Assembly (NCBI GenBank): GCA_015680685.1
Contig: MNCI01004747.1
Span: forward strand, 163,329 to 227,328
DNA length: 64,000 nt
Direction: 5' to 3'
Source of the DNA: Gnetum montanum
Taxonomy: Eukaryota; Streptophyta; Gnetopsida; Gnetales; Gnetaceae
Below, one piece after another: positions 23,132-33,319 of the stretch. Below the pieces are notes generated by a model. That model was not told the DNA's origin, made no database searches, and saw only the letters and a program-made list of their open reading frames with translations. Each line of letters begins with the position of its first letter. Position 1 is the stretch's first letter. Made by a program: the position numbers and the translations under genes.

Positions 23132-23990
23132 TGATGAGTGGCGAGGTACCCCTACACTCAACCATACGAATACGAGCGTAACACATGTGATTCGGTCAAA
23201 ATCCATAGACTAAGTGCCTATACACCTCATGGAACACTTACGGTTAATTATTTGTTGTCTTCCTAGACTTACTTGTATTTGTCACAGTGTATGGCTAAGT
23301 AAGTCCGAGGTATATGATTTCTATAGATTTTCGATTTTATCTCCTATGCTGAGAGGTGAAGGGTTGAAGAGACTAATTAGCTAACTTTAACTAACTAACT
23401 AATTTTGAATTAACCTAGCGTCAACATCCATTCCTACTTACCGTTCACACCTAAACCAATGCAACCTTGATTACCAAATGCTAATCGTTGCTGGGATCAC
23501 CAAGCGTAACGCACGTGCTCGAAGCGGTCATACTGAGGCACTTAACTAGGAGAGAAGGGTTGAGAAAGATTTAACAACTAATAAAGCATTTAAATGATAA
23601 ATAGTAAATAACAATAAATAAAATCCTAGTTAGCCTATTCCATGCACTACAAGGTTTATCCAAGAAGTTCGTCTTTATTGCCATACACAAACATGTGTTC
23701 AGGTATAATGTCTGCTCGAATAAAGATCCGTTTACTTTGGAGTTCCTCCTGTGGGCACATGGAAAATATTCTATCTCTGGAGGGATCAAACTGCCAGAGT
23801 TTCACTACGGTCTAAGCCTAGGATGAGAAACAAGGGAGAGTCACCTCTTATTTATAGATATGATGGTGCACCACGATATCGTGTACGCAATATCGTGGAG
23901 GATGACGTGATATCGCGTGGGATGTGATATCGCGACAACCGTAATATCACGTATGCAATATTGTGGCCCATGCGATATCGCGTCCCATCA
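23132..23990 (-). repeat. 3' LTR of ATH-1
   Basis: 859 bp, TGATGAGTGG ... CCCATCA. TATA box (TATTTATA) at 23849-23856. U3 carries seven GATATC/AATATC palindromes between 23875 and 23979, spaced 14-20 bp, many as CGATATCG. The 5' LTR has fewer, which accounts for most of the 64-bp length difference. Confidence 0.92.
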
Positions 23991-24029
23991 TACCCCCATG
24001 ACTGAATGAAAACTCATCCTCAAGTTCCT

Positions 24030-24839
24030 TACAAAATATTGGGAAGGTATGGGATTATTGATTGAATGGAACTAATGGGATGACATGTGAACGGATCATC
24101 ATTACAAGAAAACAAAACTAGTGTTCATGATAACAAGAGTGAGCACCTTATTACATTGACATCAGGCCTTATTTGGCAGCTTGAGAAAGAGAGAGAGAAA
24201 GAAGTTTTGCTACTGCCAACGCCAATATTGTGCCTTTCGTTGTCCATCTATAAGTGCACCATTTGATCTTGCTCCTTGCATAACTGCTTCAACACTTCTC
24301 CATTCCAAGTGTTCTCTCCAGATCCAATCCATTGTTACATGATTTCCATTTGCACACATAACACAGTCTTTATAGTAGCAAGGGTAAATGAATCACAATG
24401 TAGTTGATACCTTGCTTTGGTGAAAGGTCCATTAGCTGAGTTGTGGTATGGCTAATACGGGTCTAGAGATATAATATTGATGACTACTAAAGGTGTAGGG
24501 GTTAGGAGAAAATTGAAAAAATTGGGCCCTGTACCTCAATGACTAATCACGAATCTCTGGTAGCGATAGAATGGAGAAAGAAAAAGAACAAGAAAGATGA
24601 AGAAAAGGAGACAACGATAACATCGATGAAATGGATGTCAAGATGGAAATGAACAAAATAAAATGGATTACAAAAATGTTAGGGAAAGAAGTTAACTGGT
24701 GCACCAAATAGGAATGTCAATGGGTCCTCCCCAAAGTAGGCTCATGCCCCTAATGCCCTGACAAAACCACATTCAAAGAGTCAGTAGGCTCTAGGAATGT
24801 CATTTGGAACAAGAGTTAAAGTCTTACCGCAAGAATTTA
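24030..24839 (-). other. ATH-1 3' non-coding region
   Basis: Between the 117-codon ORF and the 3' LTR. It shares the segment at 24690-24790 (CTCCCCAAAG ... AAAACCACATTC) with the ATH-A and ATH-D spacers, but has no recognisable ORF3. A GA-rich run lies at 24188-24204. Confidence 0.5.
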
Positions 24840-25193
24840 CTAAAAAGAAAACAATGCATCTACCAAGATATACACTAATGATACAATCGACAATGAGGTG
24901 AACAATGGAGAGAAGGGTGGAGAGAAAAGAATGGAATGGAATCCCAAGAACAAGGTGGTGTACAGTCCCTTGTGAATTTCATGATTAATGTGACTTAGCA
25001 AATCCCATTCCAAGTCTGGCCTCAAACAAACCACATCCAATGAGTTCGCATCAATGCACTCGGCCAATCCATCCCCTGGAATAACGAGAATGCCTTCCCC
25101 AAGAGCCACCACCATTCCGACGAAACAAATGAGGACAGAATGGGAAGCGAGGAGGGCCTTAGTTAGAGGGAACATTTTTATTTTGAGTTCCAT
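24840..25193 (-). CDS. Unknown 117-aa ORF with two hydrophobic segments, inside ATH-1
   Basis: An unbroken ORF, MELKIKMFPLTKALLASHSV, in an element whose gag is riddled with stops. Residues about 11-37 are strongly hydrophobic (signal-anchor like), the middle has acidic and Cys residues, and residues about 85-117 are again hydrophobic (SLSIVSLVYILVDALFSF). It lies downstream of the pol region, where Athila elements carry an env-like ORF, so a remnant of such a membrane protein is possible. A captured host fragment or a chance ORF is equally possible. I do not recognise the sequence. No homologous ORF was seen in ATH-C within the window, which ends too soon. Confidence 0.35.
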   Translation of the reverse strand: MELKIKMFPLTKALLASHSVLICFVGMVVALGEGILVIPGDGLAECIDANSLDVVCLRPDLEWDLLSHINHEIHKGLYTTLFLGFHSILFSPPFSPLFTSLSIVSLVYILVDALFSF

Positions 25194-25670
25194 AACCAGT
25201 GCTTGTAGCCCAAGGGATTATTTTGTTTAAGGGGTGTGCTTTGAATTCTCACTTTTTTTTCTTTTCTCTTCTTTTTTTTGTTTTATGTGTTTACACATGA
25301 GAACCACACCATGCAGAGACTTTGTTATTTTTATTGCTTAGCTTCCCGATGATTGGGTAACATTGAAATGGCAAGAAAACTCAAGAAGAAAACATCCAAG
25401 CACCCAAGAGAACGGCCAAAAAAAATGCATCAAGTTCCCTTGAAGTCACACCCTTTTCAATCCTTGAGTCCTTCCTTAGTTTGAGAAATACCCAATCATC
25501 GATTCATTAGAGTTCTTATTTAGGAAGAGACTGTACATTTCCAAGCCGAGAGAGACCTTGTGACTCATTGCCTACTATATCAAAAGAAACATACCTTAGT
25601 ATCAACATCGTCACTTAAAGGTATAAACCAAAAATTAGAAATCAATATAAAAATAGTTCATACCATCATA
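25194..25670 (-). other. ATH-1 internal non-coding stretch
   Basis: No ORF or repeat recognised. It includes T-rich stretches near 25250-25290. Confidence 0.4.
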
Positions 25671-25708
25671 AAGAACACTTATTGAATGACAAACTTACAA
25701 GGTAGGTA

Positions 25709-25733
25709 ACACACACACACAAACACACACAAA
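25709..25733. repeat. AC microsatellite
   Basis: An interrupted ACACAC run beside the minisatellite of ATH-1. Confidence 0.8.
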
Positions 25734-25819
25734 ATGAAAAAGTATAACGATGTTGAAAAACAAAAACAAGAAAAGTTAAAGAAGTTTGTAAAACAAAAAT
25801 AATAAAAGTTAAATAAATG

Positions 25820-25970
25820 TGTAAAAAAAAATGTGCAAGACAAAAATGTGTAAAACAAAAACATGTAGAACAAAAACATGGAAAACAAAAATGTGTAAAA
25901 AAAAACGTGTAAAACAAAAATGTGTAAAACAAAAACATGGAAAACAAAAATGTGTAAAACAAAAATTAAA
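25820..25970. repeat. A-rich minisatellite, about 15-16 bp units
   Basis: About ten imperfect copies of ACAAAAATGTGTAAA or ACAAAAACATGGAAA. In ATH-C a related run, TTTTACACATTTTTG, occurs at about 63785-63875 at the same place, just after the integrase tail, so the repeat is an ancestral feature of the family. Phe/Cys-rich ORFs on both strands here are by-products of the repeat. Confidence 0.85.
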
Positions 25971-26162
25971 AAGAACTGAGGGCCCCCAAATTATTAGCAT
26001 AGGTGGCCATCTCCCCTATGACTGAATGGAAAGGGAGAGATCCAAAATAATGAACGTCTACTTGAATTTCTTAAAAGTTCCCAACTTCTCCCCATTGATG
26101 TTCTCAGATTAAGGGGTGAAAGTTGGCGACGCTTATATTTCAATGTGTTTATGCCTTCGTTG

Positions 26163-26870
26163 TTAGTGTGGGTTGTTTCCCCAATTTTTTCCTATAGCTA
26201 TCAACCATAGGGTGTCCACTACTTGTGTGGTTTCTACATACAGGCATCTGTGTATCCGTGTTTCTTGGGCACACCACTTGCATGAAAGGGATGCTAAGCA
26301 TTCCTCCATGTCATCACCCTTTGAGTCACTGTATGTGATGCATGAAACTTTCTTCTTCTTGATCTTTCCATAAATATTTACCTTAGATATCTCCAAGGAA
26401 AGATTGCGGATCCCTAGGCATGAATCTATTGTGCTTAACCATGCCCTTCCCATTATAATTGGGAAGTCCCCTACGTTGTTGTTAACTTCTATCACCAAGA
26501 AATCTGCTAGGTATGACCAATCACACATAGTGGTAACAATGTCCTCCACCTATGCCAAGGGAATGGTGATGGACTGGTTAGCCAGCTTTGGTTGAATATT
26601 GCTCTCCTTAAGTTGGGGTAGGTTCTAGGCTTGATACATCTCTCGTGAAATTAAGTTGACTCCAGAACCTGAGTCAAGAAGAGCCTTATGTGGTTCATTC
26701 CCAGTGACTTGGAGGTAGATTAAGGGACTTCCAGGGTTATTTAGTTTCCTGGGAACATGGCCTACCTTGATCCAGTCGGTTACAATATGTGTTAACATAA
26801 CCATTTGCATTGAGCTCTGATTTTGGTTTGAAGGGAGCTTCGAAGCCTTGTATGTTGGAGGAGTGATCAC
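26163..26870 (-). pseudogene. ATH-1 aspartic protease region
   Basis: Minus-strand ORF 26625-26870 contains LLDSGSGVNLIS, the retropepsin active site with D-S-G intact. One stop near 26624 separates it from a second open stretch (26163-26549) with DFPIIMGRAWLSTIDSCLG, the conserved I-x-GRxWL block that follows plant gypsy proteases. ATH-C has the same arrangement (50850-51260). The enzyme matures Gag and Pol. Here it is followed not by RT but, at about 26000, by sequence that follows integrase in ATH-C, so the pol deletion starts just behind the protease. Confidence 0.85.
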
Positions 26871-26874
26871 AGAC

Positions 26875-29322
26875 TCAACCGCTTGTTATTGTGAGAGCTT
26901 TGTCTGGGCTTTTGGTTCTGAAGAAAGGTCTTCTCTTTTTATGGTTATCAGAACTAGCGGTGAGTTGAATGGTTACAGCTCTCGTAGCATTATGTTGTTG
27001 CAGTTGAGTGGGGAGTTTCCCTTGTATTGTTGGAGTAGGAGGTGTTATGGGAACTACTGGAGGAAGAGGTGCAGATGGATTAGGAGGATGGTATGGGTAT
27101 GGAGAATCTCTTGGAGGAGAAGGAGTCCTTCTAAAGTACTCCTGAACTTGGTAGTAATGTTGGGGAGTTGTGTGACCCATGGAGTCACTTGGAGAAACCA
27201 GCAGTTGCACGTAGTATCCATATGGATCTGGTTACCGGTAAGAGTACTGTTGTTTTGGTGGTGGCATCCCCCATGACTGTGGGTATTGCCATTGCTGATG
27301 TTGCCCGATGGATTGTGATGGAGTTCCACTTGGATGGTACATCAATGGTTGGTGGAACTATCTTGGATTACCTTGAGGATAAGGTAACCTTCGGGGTGTC
27401 TACCATCTGTTGATTCTCGGGTTGAGTGCATACACCCCAGACTCTTGTAGATATGAGATGATTGGACAACATCCCTTAGGATGGTCATAGTGGTAGATCT
27501 CACATCCACCATCATTGTCTGTGTCTGAGTCCACAACCTCATCAGAGATAGTTATTTTCCCCTTACCCTTGTCACGTGCAGGGCTTGAATCTCTCTACTT
27601 TGTCTTGTTCTTGTCACTACTTCGTTCCTCCTTAGACTCTTCTACAATCTTTAGGACAGTTTTAATTTTACTATCTAAGGAGCTCCATACTTCATCTACC
27701 TTAGACGATGCTTCTATTGTTAGCTTTTAAAGTGACAATATTTTTCTGTTCACCAAATCTTCGAGTGGTGACTCATCCTCTTCATCACAAAATCTCATTC
27801 CCTTCTTTCGAAGAGAGGGATCACAGTTATATTCTTCTGCGCTATCTCTTTTTCATAGATCCCCTTCTTCTTTGGCTACTTGTTCCAACAAGCGAAGAAT
27901 TTCATGGGATCTAAGTTCTGATAGTCTCCCTTGGGCATAAGTCCCAAGGGTTCTCCTAGTTTCATACCTTAGCGCATCTACGATGTGGCGAAGTTGATCC
28001 CACTGCGCATAACCATGGCCCAGGCAATGATGTAACAATGCATAGTAGTAGCCCATGGCAACATCCAAGGGTGCATGAGTACCTTGCTTCCATCCTTGGA
28101 TCTACTCACGCAAGTTAGACACTCTGGAGTATGTTTTATATTTATTGTTTAAGAGTTCTAACATCGTAATCCACCTCCTAATGGTTTTCGGTTCTAAGGA
28201 CTGGTACCAACTCTCTGCTTCCTTGATGAGTGTCCTAGGAAACAACTTTAGTTTCTACCACTTATTCTCTATGTTTTGCAAGGTGCAAGCATTGTGGAAT
28301 GCCTGTAAATGATTTTGCGAATCAGCGTTATATCCCCCTTCAAATCATGGGATGTTGTTCATGTCTAAATGCTTGATCCGGCTATCTCTTTGATGCCTTG
28401 TTGGTATTTTCATTACCTCCATTATATCTAGCATACTCTGGGTTGCAAGTAGGGGTTCGTTATGATCATCTCTTTCATGACATCTATGATGTCTACGTTG
28501 TTCCCTACTTTCCCTTTGTTCATGCCCTTATCCTCTCTCTCGACTCTCTCGTTGAGGTCTCTCGTTTTATCTACCTCTATCCTCACCGTTATGCTCTTGA
28601 TGGCTGTGCTCAGATGTGGAAGGAGAGGGTGAATGTTATGAAGAAGGGGAAGAAGAAGGAGAACCATCGCCATGATGATGTTTCCTACCTTCTCTTCTGT
28701 GGCTTCAGCCTCGATCGTGATGATGATCCAAGTGCCCGTCCTTGTCATGTGTTGTTGTTCCCTAAGTGAATAGTTGGCATTCATGGGGATCAGAACCAGG
28801 GTTGTGTAACATGGATCGTAGGTTTTGATACCCCACCTCCTCACTATTGTTAGGATGGGGAACATCATTTGATAGAGAACCCGTTATAAGTGGTTCACCA
28901 TCTCCAATTTCACTTAGGACGTGCGAGACCCCTTTTCCCTTCAATAGTGTATGTTGGCTTTCTTGCCTTGAGTTCCTTATACATTGTGCGGATGTGGGAT
29001 GGTAATCCCTTGTGTCAAAGTTGCCTATAACGTATTTAGCATAGAGTTGTGTCATGCTGATCTGTGCAAGAGCACGAAGGAGCATGTTTGGGACTGACCG
29101 ATCTGGAGGTAACACTATGTTACCTTGTAAGTCTCTCCATCATAGTTGTTCATCCTGATGGAGGATAAAAGTAAAATTGGGTATATACTCATCAGGATGA
29201 GTATATACCACCCTATATTGTTGAGGAACTAGCTGATTTTGGTTGTGTGTTTTGGACTACCGACTGTTTCTCGTATGATCCCTAGGTGGTGTAATGCTCT
29301 TATGAGAAGAAGAAGAAGACAT
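26875..29322 (-). pseudogene. ATH-1 gag, broken
   Basis: It starts MSSSSSHKS at 29322, about 120 nt after the PBS. An N-terminal block, YTHPDEYIPNFTFILHQDE then LPPDRSVPNMLLRALAQ (about 29060-29230), is shared with ATH-C. A capsid-like region spans about 28380-27850. A zinc-knuckle-like motif reads CEIYHYDHPKGC (about 27470-27510): C-x3-H-x2-H-x3-C, not the usual CCHC. A His/Pro/Gln-rich tail precedes the protease. Many TAG/TGA stops and some frameshifts. The motif order matches ATH-C, ATH-A and ATH-D. Confidence 0.8.
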
Positions 29323-29445
29323 TGTGTCTTATCGGTATGCTATTTAACCATTATATAATTTTTTGTTTAATTAACCCTAAGGTTTGTTTAAGCTCCCAAT
29401 GATGTGAGTGATTTCCTATGTTCTACTTAGTGCACAAACACTTAG

Positions 29446-29463
29446 TCCCCGGCAACGGCGCCA
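29446..29463 (-). promoter_or_regulatory. Primer binding site of ATH-1 (tRNA-Asp type)
   Basis: The minus strand reads TGGCGCCGTTGCCGGGGA, one base from the 5' LTR. This is the 3' end of plant tRNA-Asp, the PBS described for Athila elements. It is perfectly preserved; ATH-A, ATH-C and ATH-D have decayed versions. Confidence 0.92.
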
Positions 29464-29464
29464 A

Positions 29465-30259
29465 TGATGAATGGCGAGGTACCCCTACAATCAACCATAC
29501 GAATATGAGCGTAACATGCACAATCTAGTCGAACTCCATAGACTAAGTACCTACACACCTCATGGAACACTTAAGGTTAATTATTCATTGTCTTCCCAGA
29601 CTTAATTGTATTTTTCATGGTGTATGGTTAAGTAAGTCTGAGGTATATGATTTTTATAGCTTTTCGGTTTTATCTCCTATGCTAAGAGGTGAAGGGTTGA
29701 AGAGACTAATTAACTAACTTTAACTAACTAACTAATTCTGAATTAACCTGGCATCAACATCCATTCCCACTTACCATTCACACCCTGAACCAATGCAACA
29801 TTGGTTACTGAATGCTAATCGTTGCTGGGATCACCAAGCGTAACGCACGTGCTCGAAGTGGTCGTACTAAGGCACTTAACTAGGAGAGCAGGGTTGAGAA
29901 AGATTTAACAACTAATAAAGTATTTAAATGATAAATAGTAAATAACAATATATAAAATCCTAATTAGCCTATTCCATGCACTGCAAGGTTTATCCAAGAA
30001 GTTCATCGTTATTGCCATACAGAAACATGTGTTCAGGTACAATGTTTGCTCGAATAAAGATCTGTTCACTTTAGAGTTCCTACTATAGGCACATGGAAAA
30101 TATTCTATCTCTGGAGGGATCAAACTACCAGAGTTTCACTATGGTCTAAGCCTAGGATGAAAAACAAGGGAGAGTCCTCGCTTATTTATAGATATGACGG
30201 TGCACTGCAATATCATGTACGTGATATCACGAGGGACGACGCAATATCACATTCCATCA
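29465..30259 (-). repeat. 5' LTR of ATH-1
   Basis: 795 bp, collinear with 23132-23990 but with fewer GATATC units in U3 (30208-30259). TATA box at 30183-30190. Confidence 0.92.
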
Positions 30260-30264
30260 ACTGT
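30260..30264. repeat. Target-site duplication ACTGT, right copy of ATH-1
   Basis: Identical to 23127-23131. ATH-A spacer sequence resumes here and aligns with ATH-D 56560-56670. Confidence 0.9.
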
Positions 30265-30546
30265 CATTACAAGTAGAGTAAGAACCTCTTATTAATGAAG
30301 TGAGTGGATGGATGACATGGTCTCACTGTTCGAATAATTAGTTGCTCATGACTCAACAACATAGAGAAAACCTTATCTGAATGCGCTACATAATAATTTT
30401 ATTCACAAGAAAGATTACATAACAAAGAAAATGAAAATAACAAATAGAAAAAGTTGAAAGGAATAGGAGAAATTGTATCAAGAAATAAGAAAATGACAAA
30501 AAATTGTAAATGAAAAAAGATGGAAAACACTTATGAATCCTAAAGA
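30265..30546 (-). other. ATH-A spacer, part 2
   Basis: Non-coding, homologous to ATH-D about 56390-56670, including the shared GTTTTCTCTATGTTGT segment. Confidence 0.7.
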
Positions 30547-31965
30547 TTATAATAGGGGGTGTTCCCCATGACTAAACATTTGGCCATGACAAGGATTAAT
30601 AAATGGATAGATAGGATTCATGCATGTATAAAATGTCAGTAACCATTCATTCCCTAGCCACTGGGTGTATATTGGTGTTATGGTGGTTGGGTAGACAAAT
30701 TTTTGATCACACACTTGATTGTTAAATGCATGGTGGATTAGGGTATGATTTTTGTTAATGTTACAAATGTCTAGCCCATGATTGCATTCTTGATTATGAT
30801 ATGGGATGCATGGATTTTTTGGTCTCCCCATGGTTGTAGATTCATTGCTTGGGTTTGGAATTGGAGTAATGGTGGATGATGGCCCTTGTGTAGGATCAGA
30901 GGATGGTGGTGGTAAAAAGGAAGGCTTCACACTAGATTGGCAATGTGTCAGTTCAAATGATGTGGTAGATCCATGAGTATTCTACTTCAACTTACAACCT
31001 TTTCTAAAGGGACATTTGTGACATGGCAATTGAGACCTACTAGTGTCAGCATGTCTATGCACATTTGTAGCACAAGTGACATTTGTTTGTTGATATTGTG
31101 GTGTTAAACCTTCCTGTGTCATTAGTAGTGGTGTGTAATGAGGTGGTGTATGAGAATATTGAGGGTAGGATGCATGGTAAGAGGAGCGAGATGGTGATCC
31201 CTCTAGGGATGTCATGGGTTAATGGTACTCAGGAGAGTGATAGTGGCAATTTGAGGTAGAGGATGTAGAAATAGTTGGAGAAATAGGGTGTTGAACATAA
31301 TATCTATGTGGTTTCAATGAATAAGAAGGATAGGGTTGATTTGATGGTGGCCTCCCCCATGACTATGGTTGTTGCTAGTATGGTTGATGACTACGTTGAG
31401 GTTGGTAATAAGTCCTCCTAGGATAGTATGGTTGGTTGTTGGGCTATCTATAATTACCGTGTGGGAAAGGAAATCTCTCAAGCATGTGCTTCTGTACAAA
31501 CGTTGGGATTAATGCACTTGTCTAATGCTCATGTAGATGCAACAAGACTAGATAATGACCCTTCAGATGATCATGTATGTAGATGTCACATCCATTATCT
31601 TCATCTTTGGTTGAGTTTATACCTCACTTTCTTTAGCCATTCTCCCTATTTTCCAAAAAGTGTTCTTAGCTATTTCTTGGTTTTGTATCCTTTGTTTATT
31701 GTGATTGCTTGGTTTTCATTACATGACCTTCTTCTCGATCATCTCAATGAGAGTTATAATGTTTTCATATATCCATTCTAATATCCTATTAAACTTTGCT
31801 TCAAGTTCATCAATATACTTTTGTATTGGCAAGGTTCATTATGGAATCACCTTATCGAGAGTGATTTCTTTCTCCTTACCATAGATATGGACCTCCTTCT
31901 ATTCAAGAATTGGATCCCACTGATATTTCTCCCATTTTCATATCTCTCCTTCTTCTTTTTCCATA
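30547..31965 (-). pseudogene. ATH-A gag, C-terminal part
   Basis: Continues from 39352-40413 across the TAT-E insertion. Blocks in order: a helical region near 31780-31960; CDIYIHDHLKGH (about 31580-31615), a zinc-knuckle-like motif here decayed; a Tyr/Gln/His/Pro-rich stretch (31210-31480); then a C-terminal block ending at 30547 that includes KNPCIPYHNQECNHGLDI and NNQVCDQ. ATH-D has the last block too (56100-56260), while ATH-C and ATH-1 have a protease there instead. Together the two gag pieces make about 2,481 nt, against 2,505 nt in ATH-D. Confidence 0.75.
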
Positions 31966-31970
31966 CTCTT
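31966..31970. repeat. Target-site duplication CTCTT, left copy of TAT-E
   Basis: Same five bases at 39347-39351. Joining the ATH-A gag across them restores collinearity with ATH-D near 54960. Confidence 0.85.
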
Positions 31971-32048
31971 TATGACATTCGAAAATGTTGGTGGCTAGAA
32001 CACCATGAGGTCAGTGGACATATGGCCTAAATTAATTATGCTAGGTAT
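31971..32048 (-). repeat. 3' LTR remnant of TAT-E
   Basis: TATGACATTCGAAAATG... aligns for about 75 bp with the inner end of the 5' LTR (37412-37490, TATGACATCCAAAAACA...), then similarity stops. The terminal CA of the LTR has become TA in both copies. Confidence 0.75.
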
Positions 32049-32718
32049 TGGTTAGCTATTCGGGGCAAGAACAAAGCTACCAATGAGGTGATTGAGCAAT
32101 GGTTGCAGATGGACCTACTAGTAAGAAAGAATCAAGACTAGAAGGATTACAACATGAAAGTGTATCAATGGGGCCAAATTCAAAAGAATCACAAGCACCA
32201 CTATAAGCAAGAACACAAAACGTACTTTAAAAAGTACAGATATGAGTCTATGGAGTGTCAATGCTGAGAGATACTTCTTGATGTAATCAGTGCAACATTG
32301 GCTTACAAACTATTTGCAAGCAATGTAGTGGTGAGTGGAACCCCAGAGAAATACATTGTTGTACCTCTAGGAGAGGTCACTTCTGCTAGGCTTTCGCCAA
32401 GGCTACCCTCATGGATAGCTATAAAAAAAGGAAAAACCCTCATGGGTATTAACCTTGGCAAGGAGGATTGGACATGATTATTGAAGGATGAAATTCTTCA
32501 ATGCTTAGAGGAAGGCCTTGATAGGATGCCCCTAGATGTGGATGCAGGCCCTTCTCAAGTTGGTCTAGTTTACTTCATTTTTATTTACTTTATTACAATG
32601 TTGCATGTCACCTTATTTGTTAGCTAATTTATTATTTTATTTTTATTTAATGTAGATTCTAGGTGATGGCGCAGGACCTAGTGGAGCAGCCGACGAAGAG
32701 GAAGAGGAAGAACCTTAG
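32041..32718 (+). pseudogene. Antisense ORF of TAT-E with intron and acidic tail
   Basis: On the plus strand, opposite to gag and protease, one frame runs from 32041 to 32558 with only three stops in 172 codons (LAIRGKNKATNEVIEQWLQM ... YIVVPLGEVTSARLSPRLPS ... LDVDAGPSQ). A T-rich 97-bp GT..AG segment (32559-32655) fits a plant intron. After it the frame continues ILGDGAGPSGAADEEEEEEP and stops. The first part is basic and the tail acidic. Tat-lineage elements such as maize Grande are known to carry antisense ORFs near the 3' LTR, which fits this position. The 5' end is missing. I recognise no domain. An inserted host gene fragment is the alternative. Confidence 0.45.
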
Positions 32719-33300
32719 CCCCCACTGCACACTACAGGTTGAAATGCCCAAAATGTAGCCCTATGGTTGGTAATTTTTTACTTTTGGAGATTTTGTGTTT
32801 TAGATGTAAATTTGAACTACATACCTTATTGATAATTTAATGGAAATGTGATGATTATTTGCTTGTCATGTTGTTGTATTTTATGTAATTTTTTTGTAAT
32901 TTTAACTTGTGATTTGATTGATGCAATTAGGCCCCTTGTGGTCCCCATGCTAGTTTAAGGCCATGGAAGAAGGGCCATCACTAGTTTAAGACCATTTCAG
33001 GCTATAACATAAAAGGGAGTTGGTTACTAGTTTTAGACCTTAGTGCACCATGTGGTAGTTTAAAGCCTTTCTGGGCCATGTAATAGTTTAAGGCCTTTTT
33101 GAGTCATTTTTTTAAGAAAAAAAAAGGCTAAATGAAACCTCATGAACTAAAGAAATGAAATAAATAATGCAACATAGAAACAATAATGTAATCATAACTG
33201 TACAGGCAAAGAACAAAGGGTAAGTGAAACATGCAAGTGAACTAAGGGCATGCCTTAGTCATGTAGGCTTTTTCTAACTTGATGTGGGTTAGGAGGTGCA
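32719..33300. repeat. TAT-E 3' region with scattered TAGTTTAAGGCC repeats
   Basis: Between 32945 and 33110 five variants of TAGTTTAAGGCC (also TAGTTTAAGACC, TAGTTTTAGACC, TAGTTTAAAGCC) recur at uneven 30-50 bp spacing, several followed by an ATGG- or CCATG-type flank. No ORF. Confidence 0.6.
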
Positions 33301-33319
33301 TAAGGCCTAGGAAGCACAA

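Larger units (their letters stand above)
23132..30259 (-). mobile_element. ATH-1: Athila-like element, gag-protease, pol deleted
   Basis: 7,128 bp on the minus strand, nested in the ATH-A spacer with TSD ACTGT. 5' LTR 29465-30259, perfect PBS, gag, protease, then a direct jump to the sequence that follows integrase in ATH-C (about 26000), an extra 117-codon ORF, polypurine tract and 3' LTR. RT, RNase H and integrase are missing. It is younger than ATH-A: the TSD and PBS are perfect and CpGs survive. Confidence 0.9.

Noticed and set aside
25666-26025. Phe/Cys-rich ORFs on the minus strand and a Lys/Cys-rich ORF on the plus strand
   Set aside because: Products of the A-rich minisatellite; a repeat with a length near a multiple of three gives open frames on both strands.
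26848-28769. Many ORFs of 60-140 codons on the plus strand opposite ATH-1 gag
   Set aside because: The minus strand carries recognisable gag motifs in the same interval; the plus-strand frames are shadows. Only the TAT-E antisense ORF had features (splice sites, few stops over a long stretch) that justified reporting.
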